A stretch of 18,505 nt of DNA from Nanobdellota archaeon (GTDB lineage Archaea; Nanobdellota; Nanobdellia; SCGC-AAA011-G17; ARS1403). Every line of letters starts with the position of its first letter. Within the stretch, counting starts at the first letter, position 1. A program made the position numbers and the translations under genes. This document shows, in pieces, positions 12,861 through 18,505 of this stretch. The DNA lies in the NCBI GenBank assembly GCA_002688395.1, contig NZCU01000035.1, positions 1-18,505 on the forward strand, written 5' to 3'. Below the pieces are notes generated by a model that had not been told where the DNA came from, did no database searches, and saw only the letters and a list, made by a program, of their open reading frames with translations.

Positions 12861-13406
12861 ATGAAAAAAGAATTAACTTACACTGCGGATATTCCTGAAG
12901 ATGTTGATGTTTCTATAGAAGGAAAAATGATTAATGTTAAGGGAGAAAAAGGAGAAAATAAGAGATTATTCCATTATCCTGGAATTGAATTAAAGAAAGA
13001 GGAGAATAAAATTATATTACATAGTAAAATTGCTACTAAAAAAGAAAAATCTATCATGGGAGTTTCATTATCTCACATTAAAAACATGATGAGTGGTGTA
13101 AAGGAAGGATTTGTGTACAAACTTAAAATTTGTTCAGGCCATTTCCCTATGACTGTTGAATCTAAGGATAAAGAAATTATGATTAATAATTTTTTAGGAG
13201 AGAAAAAGCCTAGAATTGCTAAGATTTTGGAAGGTGCTGATGCTAAAATTGATGGAGAAATCATTACTGTTGAAAGTTGGAACAAAGAATTAGCAGGACA
13301 AACAAGCGCAAATATAGAAAAAGCAACTAAGATAAGTGGAAGGGATAGAAGAATTTTCCAAGATGGCATTTTCATAATTGAAAAAGATGGAAGGAAGATA
13401 GAATAA
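12861..13406 (+). CDS. rpl6: Large-subunit ribosomal protein uL6
   Basis: uL6 lies near the sarcin-ricin loop. Two repeated halves are visible. The first has IPEDVDVSIEGKMINVKGEKGENKR and KEKSIMGVSLSHIKNMMSGVKEGF. The second has YKLKICSGHFPMTVESKDKEIMI, NNFLGEKKPRIAKIL and WNKELAGQTSANIEKATKISGRDRRIFQDGIF. Length is 181 residues, normal for archaea. The stop and the eL32 start share a base (TAATG). Confidence 0.96.
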   Translation: MKKELTYTADIPEDVDVSIEGKMINVKGEKGENKRLFHYPGIELKKEENKIILHSKIATKKEKSIMGVSLSHIKNMMSGVKEGFVYKLKICSGHFPMTVESKDKEIMINNFLGEKKPRIAKILEGADAKIDGEIITVESWNKELAGQTSANIEKATKISGRDRRIFQDGIFIIEKDGRKIE

Positions 13407-13999
13407 TGGTTGAAAATAATAATTTAAAGAAAGAGAAAATTAGATTTGTTAGACAAGATACTAACAAAACAAAAAGGCTGAAGAAAATATGGAGAAAGCC
13501 TAAAGGATTACAATCTAAATTAAGATTAGGAAAAAAAGGACATGCTAGAACTCCAAGCCAAGGATATAGAAGTCCTAGAAGTGTTAGATTAAAAGAATCA
13601 ACAAAATTAGTCCATAATCTTAATGATCTTGAGAACGTAGAAAGGATAATTATTGCTTCAACAGTTGGTTTGAGAAAAAAAGTGGATTTAGTTAAGAAAG
13701 CTAAAGAATTAAAAATTAAAATTTTGAATTTGAAAGATGTTGATAAATTTTTGAAAGATGTTGAAGAAAAACTAAGCAAGAAAAAAGAAGTAAAGAAAAC
13801 TAGAGAAGCGAAAAAACAGAAAACTAAGGATGAATTAGAGAAGAAAGAAGCTGTGAAAGAAGAAAAAAGTGAAGAGGAAGAGAAAAAAGAAGTAAGTAAA
13901 AAATTAACAGAAGGAGTAAAACAAAAGCCTGTGGAAGCTGTTGCAGAAAAAGCACCAACACAACAAATTCAAAGGGCTACTGCACCTAAACAAAAATGA
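13406..13999 (+). CDS. rpl32e: Large-subunit ribosomal protein eL32 with long C-terminal extension
   Basis: eL32 is an archaeal/eukaryotic protein. The core is recognisable at residues about 10-118: RFVRQDTNKTKRLKKIWRKP, GLQSKLRLGKKGHARTPSQG, YRSPRSVRLKESTKLVHNL, and VERIIIASTVGLRKKVDLV. After NLKDVDKFL the last 75 or so residues are an extremely charged low-complexity tail (KKKEVKKTREAKKQK, EEKSEEEEKKEVSKK), ending in a more neutral PTQQIQRATAPKQK. Typical archaeal eL32 is near 130 residues, so 197 is long. The frame continues without interruption to an ATGA overlap with eL19, so this is a genuine extension and not a missed stop. Confidence 0.93.
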   Translation: MVENNNLKKEKIRFVRQDTNKTKRLKKIWRKPKGLQSKLRLGKKGHARTPSQGYRSPRSVRLKESTKLVHNLNDLENVERIIIASTVGLRKKVDLVKKAKELKIKILNLKDVDKFLKDVEEKLSKKKEVKKTREAKKQKTKDELEKKEAVKEEKSEEEEKKEVSKKLTEGVKQKPVEAVAEKAPTQQIQRATAPKQK

Positions 14000-14457
14000 A
14001 CTTAAAAACACAAAAAAGGATTGCTGCAGATATTATGAAAGTAGGATCAAATAGAGTGAAGTTTGATGAGGAAAGACTAGATGATATCAAAGAAGCTATC
14101 ACTAAGACTGATATGAGGTCTTTGGTTAAAGAAGGTGCTGTTTCAAAGAAACCATATTTATCACAATCAAAAGTAAGAGCTAGGAAAATAAAAGAACAGA
14201 AAAAGAAAGGAAATAGAAAGGGTCCTGGAACTAAGAAAGGTACTAAAAATGCTAGATTAAGACCTAAGAGAATTTGGGTTAATAAGATAAGGGTTTTAAG
14301 AAAATTCTTGAAAGAATTAAAAGTGAAAAATATGATTGAAAGTAAAAATTATAGAAATTTGATATTGAAATCTAAAGGTGGATTCTTTAGAAGTAAGAGA
14401 CACTTAAAATTATACATTAATGAGCATAAGTTATTGAAAGGAGGAGATGATGAGTAA
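13996..14457 (+). CDS. rpl19e: Large-subunit ribosomal protein eL19
   Basis: eL19 spans the large subunit with long basic helices and forms a bridge to the small subunit. The sequence opens NLKTQKRIAADIMKVGSNRV, followed by AITKTDMRSLVKEGAVSKKP, the basic stretch SQSKVRARKIKEQKKKGNRK, GPGTKKGTKNARLRPKRIW, and FFRSKRHLKLYINEH. Length is 153 residues, normal. It overlaps eL32 by four bases. Its last codons contain the GGAGG used by uL18. Confidence 0.96.
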   Translation: MNLKTQKRIAADIMKVGSNRVKFDEERLDDIKEAITKTDMRSLVKEGAVSKKPYLSQSKVRARKIKEQKKKGNRKGPGTKKGTKNARLRPKRIWVNKIRVLRKFLKELKVKNMIESKNYRNLILKSKGGFFRSKRHLKLYINEHKLLKGGDDE

Positions 14458-14953
14458 TTTAGTCATATTGCCTTACAAAAGGAAAAGGAAAGGGAAAACT
14501 GATTATAAACAGAGATTAGGATTATTAAAATCTGGTAAATTAAGATTAGTGGTTAGAAAGTCTTCTAAAAATATATTGTTACAAATTGTAAAATATGAAC
14601 CTAATGGAGATAAAGTGTTGATTAGTGTACATAGCAATTCGCTTAAAAAATATGGATGGAACTTAAATAAAGGAAATGTCCCTACTGCATACCTTTCTGG
14701 ATTACTATGTGGAAAATTAGCTAAAAATAAAGATGTTAGTGAAGCTATTTTAGATATTGGTCTTAATAGATCTAGGAAAGGTTCTGTACAATATTCTGCA
14801 GTTAAAGGAGTTATAGATTCTGGATTAAACATTTCTTGTTCTAAAGATATTTTACCAAATGAAGAAGGATTTAATGGTAAGGTAATTTCTGAAGAAGTGC
14901 ATAAAACATTTTTAGATGTAAAAAATAAAATTGTAGGAGAGAAAAATGGCTAG
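14450..14953 (+). CDS. rpl18: Large-subunit ribosomal protein uL18
   Basis: uL18 binds 5S rRNA together with uL5. Visible parts are ILPYKRKRKGKTDYKQRLGLLKSG, RLVVRKSSKNILLQIVKYEPNGD, GNVPTAYLSGLLCGKLA, ILDIGLNRSRKGSVQYSAVKG and GLNISCSKDILPNEEGFNG. Two adjacent ATGs occur at 14447 and 14450. GGAGG at 14440-14444 is spaced better for the second, giving 167 residues. The start overlaps the eL19 end and the stop overlaps the uS5 start by eight bases. Confidence 0.95.
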   Translation: MSNLVILPYKRKRKGKTDYKQRLGLLKSGKLRLVVRKSSKNILLQIVKYEPNGDKVLISVHSNSLKKYGWNLNKGNVPTAYLSGLLCGKLAKNKDVSEAILDIGLNRSRKGSVQYSAVKGVIDSGLNISCSKDILPNEEGFNGKVISEEVHKTFLDVKNKIVGEKNG

Positions 14954-15689
14954 GGATCAAAGACAACAAAGGATGATGCAGAAAGAATTTGATAAAGAAG
15001 CTTGGATTCCTAAAACTGAGTTAGGCAAATCAGTCAAAAAAGGAGAGATAAAAGAACTTGATGAAATTTTGAATAAAGGTTTGAATATTTTAGAAGATGG
15101 AATTGTTGATACTCTTGTTTCAAATTTAGAATCAGAAATGATAGAGATAGGACAAAGTAAAGGTAAATTCGGTGGTGGAAAAAGAAGTATTTGGAGACAA
15201 ACTCAGAAAAAAACTAAAGAAGGAAATAAACCGAAATTTGCTACTATGATTATTGTAGGTAATAAAAATGGATATATTGGTATTGGGAAAGGAAAAAGTA
15301 AGGAAACTATGCCTGCTAGAGAAAAAGCAACTAGACAAGCAAAATTGAATGTTCAGAAAATTGTTAGAGGTTGTGGAAGTTGGGAATGTGGATGTGGTGG
15401 AAACCATACTATTCCATTTAAAATAAAAGGTAAATGTGGAAGTGCTGAGATTACTTTAATGCCTGCTCCTAAAGGTGTGGGGTTATGTGTTGAGAAACAA
15501 TGTAGAAAATTACTAGAGTTTGCTGGGGTAAAAGATGTTTACTCTAAAACAAAAGGTAAAACTAAAAGTAAAATCAATTTAATGTTAGCTTGTTTTAATG
15601 CTTTAAAAAATCTAAGTAGAACTAAAATCCCTGAGAGGTATGTCAAAGTAGGAGGTATCGTTGAAGGAAAGATTAAAGATGGAGAGTAA
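14946..15689 (+). CDS. rps5: Small-subunit ribosomal protein uS5
   Basis: uS5 affects decoding fidelity and mRNA unwinding. The sequence has the archaeal N-terminal part WIPKTELGKSVKKGEI, then TQKKTKEGNKPKFATMIIVG, NKNGYIGIGKGKSKE, the archaeal cysteine-containing RGCGSWECGCGGNHTIPF, ITLMPAPKGVGLCVEKQCRK and FAGVKDVYSKTKGKTKSKIN. The length of 247 residues is somewhat longer than the archaeal average. GGAG precedes the ATG. It overlaps uL18 by eight bases and uL30 by eleven. Confidence 0.96.
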   Translation: MARDQRQQRMMQKEFDKEAWIPKTELGKSVKKGEIKELDEILNKGLNILEDGIVDTLVSNLESEMIEIGQSKGKFGGGKRSIWRQTQKKTKEGNKPKFATMIIVGNKNGYIGIGKGKSKETMPAREKATRQAKLNVQKIVRGCGSWECGCGGNHTIPFKIKGKCGSAEITLMPAPKGVGLCVEKQCRKLLEFAGVKDVYSKTKGKTKSKINLMLACFNALKNLSRTKIPERYVKVGGIVEGKIKDGE

Positions 15690-16155
15690 AAGAATTGCAG
15701 TAATTAGGATTCGAGGGATAGTTCATATAGATAAGAGAATAGAAGATACTTTTAGAAAATTAAGATTATTTAGGAAAAATGGTTGTGTTATTATTAATAA
15801 TAAAAAAGATTATTTAGGTATGTTAAATAAAATAAAAGATTATTCTACTTGGGGAGAGATAGATGAAGAAACCTTTAAATCATTATTATTGAAAAGAGGT
15901 AGATTGCCTGGCAATAAAGCCTTAAATGAAGAATATGTTAAGGAAAAAATTAAATTGGGTATTGATGAGTTTTCAAAAGAATTTTTTGAATTTAAAAAAG
16001 AGTTAAAAACTATTCCTGGATTAAAATCATTTTTCAGATTAGGAATGCCAAGAAAAGGTTTTGGTAGAAAAGGAATTAAAGTTCCTTATAGTTTAGGTGG
16101 AGCTTTAGGTTATAGAAAAGAAAAAATTAATGAATTAATCAGTAGGATGCTTTAA
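15679..16155 (+). CDS. rpl30: Large-subunit ribosomal protein uL30
   Basis: The archaeal-length uL30 (158 residues) is recognised by RIAVIRIRGIVHIDKRIEDTFR, LRLFRKNGCVIINNKKDYLGML, YSTWGEIDEETFKSLLLKRG, and the end LGMPRKGFGRKGIKVPYSLG with GALGYR. I chose the ATG at 15679; a TTG at 15661 would add six residues lying in the uS5 reading region. One base separates its stop from uL15. Confidence 0.95.
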   Translation: MESKRIAVIRIRGIVHIDKRIEDTFRKLRLFRKNGCVIINNKKDYLGMLNKIKDYSTWGEIDEETFKSLLLKRGRLPGNKALNEEYVKEKIKLGIDEFSKEFFEFKKELKTIPGLKSFFRLGMPRKGFGRKGIKVPYSLGGALGYRKEKINELISRML

Positions 16156-16156
16156 G

Positions 16157-16606
16157 ATGACAACTCATAAAAGAAAAAAAGTTGTAAAATATAGAGGGAG
16201 TAAAACTCATGGTTGTGGTAGTATGAAAAAGAGAAGAGGTGCTGGTAATAGAGGTGGAAGAGGTTTAGCTGGTACTGGTAAAAGAGCTGCACATAAAAAA
16301 CAATTAATTTTGAAAAAGTATGGTAATGATTATTTTGGTAAACATGGATTTCACATTCAGTATAAACCTGTTAAAATAAAAGGAATAAATTTAAAAGATA
16401 TAGAAGTTAAACTAGATATGTTTATGGAAAAAGGATTTGCAAAAAAAGAAGGTGAAATTATTTCTATTGATCTTGGTAAGATAGGTTATAATAAATTATT
16501 AGGTAATGGGAAATTAAAAAATAAATTTAAAATAAAAACAAAATTCTTCTCTAAAAATGCAAAGGAAAAATTAGAAAAGATGGGTGGGGAAATTGTCACT
16601 GGTTAA
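16157..16606 (+). CDS. rpl15: Large-subunit ribosomal protein uL15
   Basis: uL15 is a late-assembly large-subunit protein. The glycine/arginine-rich N-terminus is typical: YRGSKTHGCGSMKKRRGAGN, then RGGRGLAGTGKRAAHKKQ, followed by YGNDYFGKHGFHIQYKPVKI and a C-terminal alpha/beta part (EGEIISIDLGKIGYNKLLGNG). Length is 149 residues, normal. secY starts within or just after its end, depending on the start chosen. Confidence 0.95.
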   Translation: MTTHKRKKVVKYRGSKTHGCGSMKKRRGAGNRGGRGLAGTGKRAAHKKQLILKKYGNDYFGKHGFHIQYKPVKIKGINLKDIEVKLDMFMEKGFAKKEGEIISIDLGKIGYNKLLGNGKLKNKFKIKTKFFSKNAKEKLEKMGGEIVTG

Positions 16607-18047
16607 AAACATATTAATGAATTTACCAGAGATAAAAGGTCCTGAACAAAAAAGATTACCGTTTAAACAAAAATTAAAATGGACTTTAGCCATCTTAGTT
16701 TTATTTTTCATATTATCTAATATTGAACTTTGGGGTTTGGGGCCAAACTCTTTACAACAATTTGAATTTTTAGCAATTATATTAGGAGCTAGTTTTGGTT
16801 CTATATTATCCTTAGGAATAGGACCTATCGTAACCGCATCTATTGTTCTGCAATTACTGAAAGGTTCTGGATTGTTGAAATTAGATACTAGTACACATGA
16901 TGGAAGAGTATTTTTTCAAGGATTACAAAAGACATTAGCTTTATTTTTCATAGTATTTGAAGCAATTATTTATATTTTCTTAGGAGGTTTAAGTCCTGAT
17001 TTGGCTTTGGCACCCGCGGCCTTTAGAAATGCACAACTAATTTTAGTTGCTCAGTTAATTTTAGGTGGAGTTATAGTATTATTTATGGATGAGGTTATCA
17101 ATAAATGGGGATTTGGATCTGGAATAAGCTTATTTATCGCTGCTGGAGTTTCAAGCCAAGTATTTGTAAGGGCATTCTCTCCTTTAACTCAAAGTGGAGT
17201 TATAGCTTTTGGAACAGGTCAAGCTCCTGTAGGAGTTATTTGGATTTTCTTTAGATCTTTAGCTAGTGGAGATCCATTAAATGCTGTTAGAGCTATATCG
17301 AGTATTATTGCAACAGTTTTGGTATTTGCATTTGCTGTTTATGCCCAAGCTATGAAAGTTGAGATTCCGCTGTCGTTTGGAAGAGTGAGAGGGCATGGGG
17401 TGCGTTGGCCGTTGAATTTTATTTACACGTCGAATATCCCCGTTATATTAGTTGCGGCATTATTAGCTAATGTGCAATTATGGGCTAGATTAATGCAAAG
17501 TAGTGTTGAAGGTAAAGGACTAACATCGGGAGTCATGCACTGGATTTCGCTCCATATCTTTGGGCAGTATGCTGGAAATATTCCCATTTCTGGATTATCG
17601 AGATGGGCATTTTCTCCAAATTTATTAGATGAGTTTTTTGCGTTTATAACTAGCGGCGTATTTAATTGGTTTAGTTTATTACAAGCTGGGACTTTTGCGT
17701 TATTTATGATGGGTGGTGCAGTATTATTTAGTATTTTCTGGGTACAAACCGCTGGAATGGATGCTAGATCTCAAGCTAAACAAATAATGGATTCTGGATT
17801 GCAAATTCCAGGATTTAGAAGAGATGAGAGAGTATTAGAAAGTATATTGAAAAGATATATTTTCCCATTAACAATTATGGGAGGTCTTACGGTTGGTTTC
17901 TTAGCTGCGTCTGCAGATGTAATTGGTGCTTTAACTAGTGGGACTGGAATATTACTTACAGTTATGATTATTTATAGATTATATGAGGAAATAGCACAGC
18001 AACACATGATGGACATGTACCCTGCTTTAAGGAAGATGATGGGGTAG
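16584..18047 (+). CDS. secY: Preprotein translocase subunit SecY
   Basis: SecY is the channel through which signal-bearing and membrane proteins cross or enter the cytoplasmic membrane. The archaeal form is clear: LPEIKGPEQKRLPFKQKLKW at the N-terminus, the first span ILVLFFILSNIEL, the plug-region FGSILSLGIGPIVTASIVLQLL, WGFGSGISLFIAAG, the cytoplasmic loop GRVRGHGVRWPLNFIYTSNIPVIL (residues about 266-289), MDARSQAKQIMDSGLQIPGFR and YRLYEEIAQQ. Ten spans are expected. The start is uncertain: GTG at 16584 (overlapping uL15 by 23 bases), TTG at 16593 after GGTGGGG, or ATG at 16617 (ten bases after the uL15 stop). The first two keep residues usually present before LPEI. Its position at the end of the ribosomal operon is standard. 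Confidence 0.96.
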   Translation: MGKLSLVKNILMNLPEIKGPEQKRLPFKQKLKWTLAILVLFFILSNIELWGLGPNSLQQFEFLAIILGASFGSILSLGIGPIVTASIVLQLLKGSGLLKLDTSTHDGRVFFQGLQKTLALFFIVFEAIIYIFLGGLSPDLALAPAAFRNAQLILVAQLILGGVIVLFMDEVINKWGFGSGISLFIAAGVSSQVFVRAFSPLTQSGVIAFGTGQAPVGVIWIFFRSLASGDPLNAVRAISSIIATVLVFAFAVYAQAMKVEIPLSFGRVRGHGVRWPLNFIYTSNIPVILVAALLANVQLWARLMQSSVEGKGLTSGVMHWISLHIFGQYAGNIPISGLSRWAFSPNLLDEFFAFITSGVFNWFSLLQAGTFALFMMGGAVLFSIFWVQTAGMDARSQAKQIMDSGLQIPGFRRDERVLESILKRYIFPLTIMGGLTVGFLAASADVIGALTSGTGILLTVMIIYRLYEEIAQQHMMDMYPALRKMMG

Positions 18048-18052
18048 AAACG

Positions 18053-18062
18053 TTTAAAAATA
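18053..18062 (+). promoter_or_regulatory. TATA-like element before the DUF106/EMC3-like gene
   Basis: TTTAAAAATA in the 38-bp gap after secY is about 28 bases before the ATG at 18086. AAGGAA at 18075-18080 may also act as a weak SD. The gene can therefore be started on its own as well as by read-through from secY. Confidence 0.45.
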
Positions 18063-18085
18063 GAAATTAATGTTAAGGAAATAAA

Positions 18086-18505
18086 ATGGTATTCGATGGA
18101 GCATTAAACTCGGTTTTTGGATGGTTGGTTGATTGGCATCCTTTGGGAGGGTTAGTAATTATATCTTTCTTACTTATGCTAATGACCACTCTGATTTACA
18201 AGTACTTTACAGATCAAGAAGCTATGAAAAACTTAAAACAAGAGATGAAGGATATTCAAGCAGAGATGAAAGAATTCAAGGATGATCCTACAAAAATGAT
18301 GGAGTTACAGAAGCAATCTTTTAGTAAAATGATGGAATCTTTTAAACACCAGATAAAGCCAATGTTGATAACTTTTGTTCCTTTTATTATTTTATTTCCT
18401 TGGTTAAGGGAAGTTTATGTTCCAAAAGGAGATTTACTTTTTGGAATAGGATGGTTTGGCACATATTTCATCTTTGGAATAGGTTTTAACATAATTTTAA
18501 GGAAA
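18086..18505 (+). CDS. DUF106/EMC3-like membrane insertase-family protein (partial)
   Basis: The frame is open from ATG 18086 to the window edge, giving 140 residues with the C-terminus missing. The order is an N-terminal span (GLVIISFLLMLMTTLIYKYF, residues about 22-42), a charged coiled-coil segment with QEAMKNLKQEMKDIQAEMKE and a methionine-rich part (TKMMELQKQSFSKMM), a second span (PMLITFVPFIILFPWLREVY), then GIGWFGTYFIFGIGFNIIL starting the third. This is the archaeal DUF106 architecture, related to EMC3/TMCO1/Get1 and distantly to YidC, which insert membrane proteins. Location beside secY fits that role. The insertase function is known for relatives and only inferred here. Confidence 0.88.
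   Translation, partial: MVFDGALNSVFGWLVDWHPLGGLVIISFLLMLMTTLIYKYFTDQEAMKNLKQEMKDIQAEMKEFKDDPTKMMELQKQSFSKMMESFKHQIKPMLITFVPFIILFPWLREVYVPKGDLLFGIGWFGTYFIFGIGFNIILRK

Noticed and set aside
13372..13779. 135-residue minus-strand frame opposite eL32
   Set aside because: Phe/Leu/Ser-rich shadow of the lysine-rich eL32 sequence; no start signals.
1..18505. CRISPR arrays, insertion sequences, attachment sites, toxin-antitoxin or defence genes
   Set aside because: No regularly spaced repeats, terminal inverted repeats, transposase or nuclease motifs seen by reading; the region is core genome.

Overview
The window comes from an AT-rich archaeal genome and is dominated by one long ribosomal-protein operon. 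Archaeal markers are the gene order uL3-uL4-uL23-uL2-uS19-uL22-uS3-uL29-aIF1-Rpp29-uS17-uL14-uL24-eS4-uL5-uS14-uS8-uL6-eL32-eL19-uL18-uS5-uL30-uL15-secY, the archaeal/eukaryotic-type proteins (eS4, eL32, eL19, aIF1, the RNase P subunit Rpp29), a topoisomerase VI A-subunit end, and promoters made of a TATA-like element about 25-30 bp before the start codon. Low GC, lysine-rich protein tails, very tight packing and a bacterial-type methionyl-tRNA synthetase suggest a DPANN archaeon (Woesearchaeota/Pacearchaeota-like). That placement is inferred from general character, not from a tree.

Left region, about 1-4600. The 3' end of top6A enters from the left edge and runs tail-to-tail into an unrecognised 273-aa coiled-coil-rich protein on the minus strand. 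A short divergent promoter region separates that gene from a small cysteine-containing orphan on the plus strand. Tandem tRNA-Asn(GTT) and tRNA-Ile(GAT) follow. On the minus strand lie metG and, right after it, an unrecognised 59-aa single-span membrane protein with a strong Shine-Dalgarno (SD) site and a TTG start. tRNA-Gln(CTG) is on the minus strand upstream of metG. A plus-strand pair then encodes an 81-aa signal-anchored acidic protein and a 137-aa protein with two zinc-ribbon-like sites, overlapping by ATGA.

Middle and right, about 4600-18048. A TATA box and a leader of roughly 107 nt with possible hairpins precede 25 consecutive co-directional genes ending in secY. Junctions are mostly TAATG or ATGA overlaps, 0-1 nt gaps, or overlaps of 8-29 nt, so translational coupling is likely. 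Products include large- and small-subunit proteins, initiation factor aIF1, an RNase P protein and the SecY translocation channel, so ribosome assembly, initiation, tRNA maturation and protein export are expressed together.

Right edge. After a 38-bp gap with its own TATA-like element comes the 5' part of a DUF106/EMC3-like membrane insertase-family gene, cut by the window end. adk, which often sits between secY and this gene in archaea, is absent here.

Most of the window is ordinary core genome. The items deserving a second look are the small orphans of the left region, the operon leader, the bacterial-type MetRS, the extensions on several ribosomal proteins, and a patch of unusual codons in secY.
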